Below are positions 1 through 5,469 of a stretch of 5,469 nucleotides of DNA, piece after piece. A program made the translations under genes and the position numbers. This DNA is from Peptococcaceae bacterium (GTDB lineage: Bacteria > Bacillota > Peptococcia > Peptococcales > Peptococcaceae). How positions within the stretch are numbered: position 1 is the stretch's first letter; each line of letters starts with the position of its first letter. The DNA is taken from positions 1 to 5,469 of the forward strand of contig JAFOFM010000234.1 in the NCBI GenBank assembly GCA_017387265.1. The letters are read 5' to 3'. The notes under the pieces are model-generated. The model was not told the origin of the DNA. It saw only the letters and a list, made by a program, of their open reading frames with translations, and made no database searches.

Positions 1-1
1 C

Positions 2-709
2 TACAGTCAGCTCTTTAAAATGGAACAGAGATGCTGCTAATGCTGCATCGGCTCCGGTTTTTTCAAACACTTCAGAAAAATGATCCAGATTTCCGCAGCC
101 GCCGGAAGCAATTACCGGAATATTTACCGCTTTGCTGATGGCATCGGTTAACTCTAAATCAAATCCCTGCTTACAGCCGTCAGTATCCATAGAGGTAAGC
201 AGAATTTCGCCTGCACCGCGGCGTTCACATTCTTTTGCCCATTCAATAGCATCCATCTGCATATCAATACGGCCGCCATTCACTACTACAGTAAAACCGC
301 CCTCTGCTTTGCGCCGTGCGTCAATAGCTACTACCACACACTGGCTGCCGAATTTATCAGCCGCTTCACTGATTAACTGCGGATTGCGTACCGCCGCCGA
401 GTTAACTGAAATTTTATCGGCACCAGCCCGTAATAACTCACGGAAATCATCTACAGTACGAATACCGCCGCCTACGGTTAAAGGCACAAATACATTTTTT
501 GCGGTATTGCGAACCACGTCAATCATGGTGCTGCGACCTTCGTGAGTAGCAGTAATGTCTAAAAAGGTGATTTCATCGGCACCCTGGCGGTCGTACTCAA
601 TGGCACACTGTACCGGATCACCAACCTCTTTAATACCTACAAAGTTTACCCCTTTTACGACTTTGCCATCACGCACATCCAGACATGGAATAATACGTTT
701 TGCTAACAT
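2..709 (-). CDS. hisF: Imidazole glycerol phosphate synthase, cyclase subunit (3' end cut by window edge)
   Basis: HisF is the cyclase subunit of IGP synthase. It uses ammonia delivered by HisH to turn PRFAR into imidazole glycerol phosphate and AICAR, the latter recycled into purine synthesis. The 236 visible codons are open to the left edge. The family is usually about 250-258 residues, so roughly 15-20 C-terminal residues are missing. The protein begins [20 protein letters not shown], with catalytic Asp11 and Lys19. The second catalytic acid is Asp130 in VVAIDARR. Phosphate-binding loops are TVGGGIR at 78-84 and ASGGCGN at 201-207, and the 101-106 segment reads SVNSAA. The ATG at 709 overlaps the end of hisA by 7 bases (ATGTTAG). 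An AGGTG at 717-721, inside hisA, has 7-base spacing and supports this start. A Cys (179) replaces the Thr more often seen in the DGTK loop. Confidence 0.97.
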   Translation of the reverse strand, partial: MLAKRIIPCLDVRDGKVVKGVNFVGIKEVGDPVQCAIEYDRQGADEITFLDITATHEGRSTMIDVVRNTAKNVFVPLTVGGGIRTVDDFRELLRAGADKISVNSAAVRNPQLISEAADKFGSQCVVVAIDARRKAEGGFTVVVNGGRIDMQMDAIEWAKECERRGAGEILLTSMDTDGCKQGFDLELTDAISKAVNIPVIASGGCGNLDHFSEVFEKTGADAALAASLFHFKELTV

Positions 710-1428
710 GTCTGTGCACCTGCTTTCGCTACAGCCTCAGCCAGATTCAGACTTCCGCTGTAAATGGATTTTCCGCAGATTACTCCGTATAAATTCAGCT
801 GTTTACACAGTTCAATATCCGCAATGGATTTTACCCCGCCGCTGGCAATAATACCGCAGCTTACAGCACGGTTGATTGCATCCAGCTGCTCACCATTCAC
901 GCCGGAAAGCATACCGTCTTTGGAGATATCAGTATAAATAATCGTCTGTACACCAACAGCTTCCATCATCTTTGCCATTTCAATATAATGCACGTTACTG
1001 GTATCCAGCCAGCCTTCGGTTGCTACCATTTCATTTTTTGCATCAATGCCTACCGCAATGCGTCCGCCAAAATGATTCACTGCATCTTTTACCAGAGCCG
1101 GATTTTTTACCGCAACCGAGCCTAAAATTACGCGCTCGATACCTTTATTCAGATAATATTCAATGGTATCCATATTGCGGATACCGCCGCCCAGTTCTAC
1201 TTTTAAACCGGACTCTGCCGCCACTTTGCAGAAAATATCCGCATTTACCGGTTTTGCATCTTTCGCTCCGTCTAAATCCACCATGTGAATCCATGCAGCA
1301 CCAGCCTGTTTAAAACTGGCCGCTGTATCATAAGGGCTTGCCGCTACCTGCTCTGCTGTATCAAATTCGCCTTTACGCAGACGTACACATTTGCCGTCTT
1401 TAATATCAATTGCCGGTAAGATAATCAT
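703..1428 (-). CDS. hisA: ProFAR isomerase (phosphoribosylformimino-AICAR-P isomerase)
   Basis: HisA is a (beta/alpha)8-barrel enzyme that opens the ribose ring of ProFAR by an Amadori rearrangement to give PRFAR, the substrate of HisH-HisF. The 241-residue length is normal. The general base Asp8 lies in [14 protein letters not shown], and the general acid Asp129 lies in VGIDAKN. The phosphate-binding elements are VELGGGIR at 77-84 and ASGGV at 195-199. [11 protein letters not shown] near residue 166 is also characteristic. The half-barrel symmetry shared with HisF is visible in the repeated GGGIR and SGG-type loops. The ATG overlaps the hisH stop as ATGA. A weak GGTGA at 1433-1437 precedes it by 4 bases, so initiation probably depends on ribosomes finishing hisH. 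The TAG stop lies inside the hisF start. A dual HisA/TrpF (PriA) role is not indicated in this genus-neutral context but cannot be excluded from sequence alone. Confidence 0.97.
   Translation of the reverse strand: MIILPAIDIKDGKCVRLRKGEFDTAEQVAASPYDTAASFKQAGAAWIHMVDLDGAKDAKPVNADIFCKVAAESGLKVELGGGIRNMDTIEYYLNKGIERVILGSVAVKNPALVKDAVNHFGGRIAVGIDAKNEMVATEGWLDTSNVHYIEMAKMMEAVGVQTIIYTDISKDGMLSGVNGEQLDAINRAVSCGIIASGGVKSIADIELCKQLNLYGVICGKSIYSGSLNLAEAVAKAGAQTC
717..721 (-). promoter_or_regulatory. Ribosome binding site for hisF inside hisA
   Basis: AGGTG lies within the 3' end of hisA, 7 bases before the hisF ATG at 709. It supports that start even though the two genes overlap by 7 bases in different frames. 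Confidence 0.7.
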
Positions 1429-2033
1429 TTTGTCACCAACTTTGCAAAATTTTTAAGAATCTGCATTCCAACCTGTCCGCTTTTTTCCGGATGGAACTGA
1501 GCACCGTATACATTATTGCGGAATACCAGCCCCGGAATTTTTTCATTGTAAGTGGCATAGCAGCTGATGTAATCATCGCTGGTTTCTGCCCGATAGGAAT
1601 GTACAAAATACACATAGTCACCGTCATTTACATCACTGCTTAATGCACAGTCATGCAGCACAGTCAAGTCATTCCAGCCCATGTGCGGAATCTTTAATCC
1701 GCCGCCATCAATCAGCTGTACACAGCCAGGAATCAGGCCCAGACCTTCACTTTCACCGAATTCATAGCCTTTCTCAAACAGCATCTGCATGCCGAGACAA
1801 ATCCCCAGTAACGGTTTGCCCGCTGCTGCCTGCTCTTTGATAGCTTCTGTAAAGCCGCTTTTATTCAGCATAGTCATAGCATCGCGGAATGCACCTACAC
1901 CCGGAAGAATAATGCCATCCGCTTCTTTCAAATCTGCTGGATCAGCTGTAATTTTATTTTCAATCTGCAGGTAGTCCAGCGCATTTTTTACACTGAACAG
2001 ATTTCCTGCACCATAGTCAACAATATGAATCAT
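1425..2033 (-). CDS. hisH: Imidazole glycerol phosphate synthase, glutaminase subunit
   Basis: HisH is the class I glutamine amidotransferase subunit of IGP synthase. It hydrolyses glutamine and passes ammonia to HisF, with which it forms a heterodimer. The 202-residue length is normal. The protein opens with IVDYGAGNLFSV, typical of HisH. The nucleophile is Cys79 in GICLGMQ, and His181 and Glu183 in QFHPEKSG complete the catalytic triad. LPGVGAF at 43-49 provides the oxyanion-strand motif, and PHMGWN at 116-121 is the HisH-specific segment. The ATG at 2033 follows the hisB stop by 12 bases, the largest gap in the window, and has a well-spaced GAGG. The gene ends in a TGA that overlaps the hisA ATG by 4 bases. 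Its partner hisF is the second gene downstream, with hisA between, which is the common hisH-hisA-hisF arrangement. Confidence 0.98.
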   Translation of the reverse strand: MIHIVDYGAGNLFSVKNALDYLQIENKITADPADLKEADGIILPGVGAFRDAMTMLNKSGFTEAIKEQAAAGKPLLGICLGMQMLFEKGYEFGESEGLGLIPGCVQLIDGGGLKIPHMGWNDLTVLHDCALSSDVNDGDYVYFVHSYRAETSDDYISCYATYNEKIPGLVFRNNVYGAQFHPEKSGQVGMQILKNFAKLVTK

Positions 2034-2038
2034 AATTA

Positions 2039-2044
2039 CACCTC
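2039..2044 (-). promoter_or_regulatory. Ribosome binding site for hisH
   Basis: GAGGTG sits in the only real intergenic gap of the window, the 12 bases between hisB and hisH. The GAGG core is 7 bases from the hisH ATG at 2033. The site begins within a TGA that directly follows the hisB TAA, so it is immediately exposed when ribosomes terminate. Confidence 0.75.
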
Positions 2045-2045
2045 A

Positions 2046-2624
2046 TTAGGCTAATACGCCTTTCGACGACAGTACACTGCCTTCCCGCAGTTTTACCGCC
2101 TGCTGCAGAGCATGTGCCACTGCTTTGAAAATTGCCTCGATTTTATGATGATCATTATTTCCGTATTCCAGACGAATATGCAGGGTTATGCCGCTATTCA
2201 TTGCAAAGGCACGGAAAAATTCCTCGGTCAGGCAGCAGTCGAAAGCACCAACACTCTGACTGGTAAACGCTGCATCGAAATGCAGGAATGCTCTGCCGCT
2301 GATATCCAGCGCGCAAAATGCCAGAGCTTCATCCATCGGCACATAGAAACTGCCAAAGCGTTCAATCTGTTTTTTATCGATTACCTGGGCAAATGCCTGG
2401 CCAAGCACAATACCTGCATCTTCCACACTATGATGACCATCCACTTCCAGATCACCCTTCATCGAAAGATCGATATCAAAACCGCCATGTACCGCAAAAG
2501 CATGCAGCATATGGTCAAAAAAACCGATACCGCTGGTACCGTTAAACTGACCGGAACCGTCAACATTCAGCTTCAGCTGAATCTGCGTTTCTTTTGTTTC
2601 CCGTTTTATTTCGGTTACGCGCAT
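2046..2624 (-). CDS. hisB: Imidazoleglycerol-phosphate dehydratase (monofunctional)
   Basis: HisB is a manganese-dependent dehydratase that converts imidazole glycerol phosphate to imidazole acetol phosphate and assembles as a large oligomer. With the start chosen here it has 192 residues. The two metal-binding repeats of the family are visible: DGHHSVED (His64, His65, Glu68) and NNDHHKIEA (His159, His160, Glu163). Also present are FFDHMLH (His38, His41) and the PMDEAL segment near residue 96. There is no N-terminal HAD phosphatase domain, so this is not the bifunctional enterobacterial type. Two in-frame ATGs compete. The one at 2630 overlaps the hisC stop as ATGA, but the GGAG is only 1 base away from it. 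The one at 2624 has 7-base spacing and is preferred. The TAA stop is followed immediately by an in-frame TGA, giving tandem stops before hisH. Confidence 0.97.
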   Translation of the reverse strand: MRVTEIKRETKETQIQLKLNVDGSGQFNGTSGIGFFDHMLHAFAVHGGFDIDLSMKGDLEVDGHHSVEDAGIVLGQAFAQVIDKKQIERFGSFYVPMDEALAFCALDISGRAFLHFDAAFTSQSVGAFDCCLTEEFFRAFAMNSGITLHIRLEYGNNDHHKIEAIFKAVAHALQQAVKLREGSVLSSKGVLA

Positions 2625-2626
2625 AC

Positions 2627-3688
2627 TCATGCTCCTTTCAGGCAGTCACGCAATGCATTCAGGAATGCATCGTTTTCCTCATCGCTGCCGGCACACACAC
2701 GCAGATAGTTGCCCATCAGACGGATTGCAATGCCTTTTTCCAGCAGTGCATTATAAATGTCTGCGGCATTTTCCACTTCCATATATACGAAGTTGGATCG
2801 AGTATTCTGAATAGACTTGATTTTTGGTTCACTGCCCGCCATAGCCTGCAGCATGCCAAACAGATAATCTCTGGATTCTTTAATCAGCAGAATACATTCA
2901 TCGATATAGGCAGGGTGATCTAAAATAATACTGCCTACTACCTGCGACATTGTATTCACATTATACGGTGATTTTGCCGCTTTCAGTGCATTGATGATAG
3001 TCTGATTGGAAACCGCAAAACCCAGTCTTGCTGCAGCCAGGCCAAAAGCTTTCGATAAGGTTTTCAGCACCATCAGGTTCGGATAATTCTCCACTTCGTC
3101 CAGTACCGATCCGTAGCCGAATTCCATGTAGGCTTCGTCTACAACCACCAGTACGTCTTCCAGTTCACGTACAATTTTCAGCACATCTTCTCTGGATTCA
3201 ATCAGCGAGGATGGATTGCATGGATTGGAGAAAATCAGCATCTGAATCTGTTTTTCTTTTGCTTCAGCAATTAATGCATCCACACCAATCTGCAGATCTT
3301 CACCTTTTTCAAATACCTCTACCTGCATCCCTGCCATCTCGCCATAAATTTTATACATCCCGAAATCCGGTTTTACCACCATCAGTTTATCGCCGGCATT
3401 GGCAAAACAGGTTGTCAGTAAAAACAGCAGTTCATCAGAACCATTCGCTGCTACCACAAGATTGGCAGGAACATCAAATACGTTACTGAATTTCTGACAT
3501 AAGTCAACCGCATATGGATCCGGATAACGATTAAAGGCAATGCGTGGAATCATAACACTGATTTCGTGACGAATTTCATCCGGCAGATTAATAAAGCTTT
3601 CATTAGCATCTAAACGTACATCATAACTGCCGGTAATCGGCTGATACGGAACAATCGTTTTTAATTTGTCCGGTAACTGATACGCCAT
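2627..3688 (-). CDS. hisC: Histidinol-phosphate aminotransferase
   Basis: HisC is a PLP-dependent fold-type I aminotransferase that converts imidazole acetol phosphate and glutamate to histidinol phosphate and 2-oxoglutarate. The 353-residue length is typical. Visible landmarks are LDANES near residue 27, NRYPDP near 53, NGSDE at 82-86 (PLP phosphate contact), DEAYMEF at 184-190 (Asp184 would face the PLP ring nitrogen), TLSKAFGLA with Lys213 as the expected Schiff-base lysine, ARLGF with Arg221, and LRVCAGSDEEN near 329 with the probable carboxylate-binding Arg330. The usual NPNNPTG loop reads NPCNPS here (155-160). The ATG at 3688 comes 2 bases after the hisD stop, with a GAGG at 3699-3702 spaced 10 bases upstream. 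The operon context supports HisC over a general aromatic aminotransferase, although HisC enzymes can accept aromatic substrates. The last codons (KGA, stop) contain the hisB ribosome binding site. Confidence 0.98.
   Translation of the reverse strand: MAYQLPDKLKTIVPYQPITGSYDVRLDANESFINLPDEIRHEISVMIPRIAFNRYPDPYAVDLCQKFSNVFDVPANLVVAANGSDELLFLLTTCFANAGDKLMVVKPDFGMYKIYGEMAGMQVEVFEKGEDLQIGVDALIAEAKEKQIQMLIFSNPCNPSSLIESREDVLKIVRELEDVLVVVDEAYMEFGYGSVLDEVENYPNLMVLKTLSKAFGLAAARLGFAVSNQTIINALKAAKSPYNVNTMSQVVGSIILDHPAYIDECILLIKESRDYLFGMLQAMAGSEPKIKSIQNTRSNFVYMEVENAADIYNALLEKGIAIRLMGNYLRVCAGSDEENDAFLNALRDCLKGA
2632..2638 (-). promoter_or_regulatory. Ribosome binding site for hisB that decides its start
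   Basis: AAAGGAG, a near-consensus Shine-Dalgarno sequence, lies within the last codons of hisC (Lys-Gly-Ala). It is 7 bases from the ATG at 2624 but only 1 base from the ATG at 2630. Spacing that short normally does not support initiation, so the downstream ATG is favoured and hisC and hisB would be separated by 2 bases. The call rests on spacing alone. Confidence 0.8.
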
Positions 3689-3690
3689 AA

Positions 3691-4989
3691 TTATTCGGCC
3701 TCACTTTCAAAACGAACTTTAATTGAGTTGGCATGTGCAGTAAGCTGTTCCCGTTCTGCGATGCAGACGATATCATCATGAGCAGCTCGCAGTGCCTCCT
3801 CCGTATAATAAATGTAACTGGATTTTTTAATAAAGCTGTCTACACCCAGAGGGGAGAAGAATCGCGCTGTTCCGCTGGTCGGCAGCACATGGTTTGGACC
3901 TGCATAATAATCGCCCAATGGTTCCGGCGCATACTGACCTAAAAATACCGACCCGGCATTGTCCAGACGCCCCAGATATGCCATCGGATTATCCATCATC
4001 ACTTCCAGATGTTCCGGTGCCAGTTCGTTTGCCAGATCCACCATTTCATCCACACTGCGGCATACAATCATAGCACCATAATCCCGCAGCGATTTTTCGA
4101 TAATCTCTTTACGGGATAAGCCTGCCATCTGCCGTTCCAGTTCTTCTAATGTTTTTTCTGCAACGGTTCTATCGGTAGTTAACAGAATAGACGATGCCAG
4201 CACATCGTGCTCAGCCTGACTCATTAAGTCTGCCGCCAGGAATTTCGGATTGGCGGTGCTATCTGCCATCACCAGAATTTCACTCGGCCCTGCAATCATA
4301 TCGATATCTACTACACCGTACAGAATCCGTTTTGCTGTTGCAACAAAAATATTCCCCGGCCCTACGATTTTGTCCACTTTTGGAATCGTTTCTGTACCGT
4401 AAGCAAGCGCGCCCACTGCCTGGGCCCCACCCATCAGGAAAATACGGTCCACACCGGCTAATGCCGCTGCAACTAAAATATCCGGGTTAGCAGTACCGTC
4501 TTTTAATGGCGGTGTTACCATAATAACTTCATCAACGCCTGCAATTTTAGCCGGCACAGCATTCATCAGCACTGACGATGGATATGCTGCAGTACCGCCC
4601 GGTACATACAGCCCTACCCGTTTTAAACCGCGAATCCGCTGACCCATCATAACACCATTGGATTTCGCGTCAATAAAACTCTGCTGTTTCTGACGGCTAT
4701 GAAACTCACGGATATTTTCCATGGCATTACGCAGTGCCTCCACAAAACGAGGATCTGCTTTTGCTACAGCCTCTTCCATCTGAGCACGAGTCACTTCCAT
4801 CTGTTCTGGACAGCGGCCATCGAATTTCATGGTATATTCCCGAACTGCTTCGTCACCTCTGGCTTTTACGTTATCCAGAATTTCTGTAACAGAAGCGGTT
4901 ACTTTTTTATCCGTTTCCCCGCTGCGCTGACGCAGACTATTCAGCAGCTCTTTTTCTGCAACTCCATCTGCAATTGTAATAGCAATCAT
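3691..4989 (-). CDS. hisD: Histidinol dehydrogenase
   Basis: HisD is a zinc-dependent, NAD-linked enzyme that oxidises L-histidinol through histidinal to L-histidine, the last two steps of the pathway. The 432-residue length is normal for the family. Residues matching the well-studied E. coli enzyme are visible: zinc ligands Gln258 and His261 (SQAEHD), Asp360 (PLGDYYAG) and His419 (LTAHA), and the catalytic pair Glu326-His327 (LAPEHLE). Conserved glycine-rich segments are also present: [20 protein letters not shown] near residue 128, [13 protein letters not shown] near 187 and VGPGN near 209. The ATG at 4989 overlaps the hisG stop as ATGA. A purine-rich AAAGGGG at 5000-5006 lies 10 bases upstream, inside the codons for the hisG tail, so translation is probably coupled. 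The TAA stop is followed after 2 bases by hisC. No key residue is missing and nothing suggests a defect. Confidence 0.99.
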   Translation of the reverse strand: MIAITIADGVAEKELLNSLRQRSGETDKKVTASVTEILDNVKARGDEAVREYTMKFDGRCPEQMEVTRAQMEEAVAKADPRFVEALRNAMENIREFHSRQKQQSFIDAKSNGVMMGQRIRGLKRVGLYVPGGTAAYPSSVLMNAVPAKIAGVDEVIMVTPPLKDGTANPDILVAAALAGVDRIFLMGGAQAVGALAYGTETIPKVDKIVGPGNIFVATAKRILYGVVDIDMIAGPSEILVMADSTANPKFLAADLMSQAEHDVLASSILLTTDRTVAEKTLEELERQMAGLSRKEIIEKSLRDYGAMIVCRSVDEMVDLANELAPEHLEVMMDNPMAYLGRLDNAGSVFLGQYAPEPLGDYYAGPNHVLPTSGTARFFSPLGVDSFIKKSSYIYYTEEALRAAHDDIVCIAEREQLTAHANSIKVRFESEAE

Positions 4990-5469
4990 GCCTGAACAGC
5001 CCCTTTCTCCTGCGCAGCTTTTGCTTTTTTCTGCGCTTCCCGTTCCTGTACATAGGACTCCACCTGTGTAATCAGTTCGTTAATTTCAGTTTTACGCAGC
5101 TTCATGCTGGCAATGTTTACAATCATACGGGCACTGACCTGACATACTTCTTCAGCTACAACCAGCCCGTTTTCTTTTAATGTGGTACCGGTTTCTACAA
5201 TATCCACAATGGCATCCGATAAACCTAAAATTGGCGCCAGTTCCACCGAACCCTCGATTTTTACAATATCCACATCCATATTTTTCTTTTCGAAATAATT
5301 GCGGGTTACATTCACATATTTACTGGCAATACAACGTGTGTGATACCCGGCATAAAAATCAGCACCAGCCGGCACCGCCAGCGCAAACCGGCAGCGGCCA
5401 AAGCCTAAATCAGCCACTTCATAGAAGGTGCCGCCATTTTCCATAATGGTATCTTTCCCGACTACCCCC
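4986..5469 (-). CDS. hisG: ATP phosphoribosyltransferase, catalytic subunit, short form (5' end cut by window edge)
   Basis: HisG condenses ATP with PRPP to give N1-(5-phosphoribosyl)-ATP, the first and usually feedback-controlled step of histidine synthesis, in the cytoplasm. The frame is open to the right edge, so the Met at 5444 is internal: the codons before it read GVVGKD, a conserved HisG segment. 160 residues are visible and roughly the first 50-60 are missing. LGFGRCR follows. The PRPP-binding signature lies at 5178-5243 (ELAPILGLSDAIVDIVETG, then TTL) and fits the family pattern E-x5-G-x-S-x2-I-x-D-I-x2-TG-x-T-L. The protein ends soon after this domain with no ACT-like regulatory domain, as in short-form HisG proteins that need HisZ. 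It has an unusual charged, Lys/Ala/Gln-rich tail of about 20 residues. The TGA stop overlaps the hisD ATG by 4 bases. Identity is secure. Short-form status is inferred from the C-terminus alone. Confidence 0.96.
   Translation of the reverse strand, partial: GVVGKDTIMENGGTFYEVADLGFGRCRFALAVPAGADFYAGYHTRCIASKYVNVTRNYFEKKNMDVDIVKIEGSVELAPILGLSDAIVDIVETGTTLKENGLVVAEEVCQVSARMIVNIASMKLRKTEINELITQVESYVQEREAQKKAKAAQEKGAVQA
5000..5010 (-). promoter_or_regulatory. Ribosome binding site for hisD inside the hisG tail
   Basis: A purine-rich run, GGAGAAAGGGG, encodes Glu-Lys-Gly of the HisG tail and ends 10 bases before the hisD ATG at 4989. The spacing is slightly long, which fits coupled initiation at the ATGA overlap. 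The charged HisG tail and this site share the same bases. Confidence 0.6.

Noticed and set aside
132..545. A 137-codon plus-strand open frame opposite hisF
   Set aside because: It is a Ser/Thr/Arg-rich shadow of a well-conserved hisF frame, which explains every base.
1433..1627. A 64-codon minus-strand open frame inside hisH
   Set aside because: It is an out-of-frame reading of hisH, whose own frame carries the FHPE catalytic motif across this stretch.
2034..2045. The hisB/hisH gap as a terminator or internal promoter
   Set aside because: Only 12 bases are available. They hold a stop codon and a ribosome binding site, with no room for a hairpin and no recognisable -10/-35 pair.
2112..2708. 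A 198-codon plus-strand open frame opposite hisB and the end of hisC
   Set aside because: It lies wholly antisense to two genes with intact catalytic motifs, its translation (Cys/His/Met/Phe-rich) resembles no family I know, and no ribosome binding site or independent context supports it.
3028..3489. A 153-codon plus-strand open frame opposite hisC
   Set aside because: Its composition is typical of an antisense shadow (Pro/Arg/Ser/Gln-rich), and it runs opposite the conserved hisC core.
5442..5444. ATG at 5444 as the start of hisG
   Set aside because: The frame stays open to the window edge, and the upstream codons encode the conserved GVVGKD segment. The Met is internal and the gene is truncated by the window, not short.

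Overview
The window is one block of a histidine biosynthesis operon, entirely on the minus strand. Transcription runs from high to low coordinates in the order hisG, hisD, hisC, hisB, hisH, hisA, hisF. hisG lacks its 5' end at the right edge of the window, and hisF lacks its last codons at the left edge. The five genes between them are complete and carry the key residues of their families. No RNA gene, mobile element, CRISPR array, promoter or terminator is visible, and no gap between genes exceeds 12 bases.

Organism. Several features suggest a low- to mid-GC Bacillota (Firmicutes) bacterium: AGGAG/GAGG-type ribosome binding sites, tight gene packing, a monofunctional HisB, and a HisG whose end matches the short form that works with HisZ. 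The gene order and mid-range base composition would fit the Negativicutes or a related clostridial lineage. That placement is an inference from general resemblance, not a demonstrated identity.

Layout (minus strand, in order of transcription): hisG 5469-4986 (partial); hisD 4989-3691; hisC 3688-2627; hisB 2624-2046, with a less likely start at 2630; hisH 2033-1425; hisA 1428-703; hisF 709-2 (partial). The junctions are a 4-base overlap (hisG/hisD), a 2-base gap (hisD/hisC), a 2-base gap or 4-base overlap depending on the hisB start, a 12-base gap (hisB/hisH), a 4-base overlap (hisH/hisA) and a 7-base overlap (hisA/hisF). This spacing implies one transcript with translational coupling.

Function. 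HisG starts the pathway from ATP and PRPP. HisA isomerises ProFAR. HisH and HisF together form imidazole glycerol phosphate synthase. HisB dehydrates its product, HisC transaminates it, and HisD oxidises histidinol to histidine. Three steps have no gene here: PR-ATP pyrophosphohydrolase and PR-AMP cyclohydrolase (HisE/HisI) and histidinol-phosphate phosphatase. HisZ is also absent. HisI/HisE could lie just past the left edge and HisZ just past the right edge.

This is an ordinary core-metabolism region. I found no convincing sign of an undescribed system, and the findings listed are modest points about start sites, residue variants and missing pathway partners.
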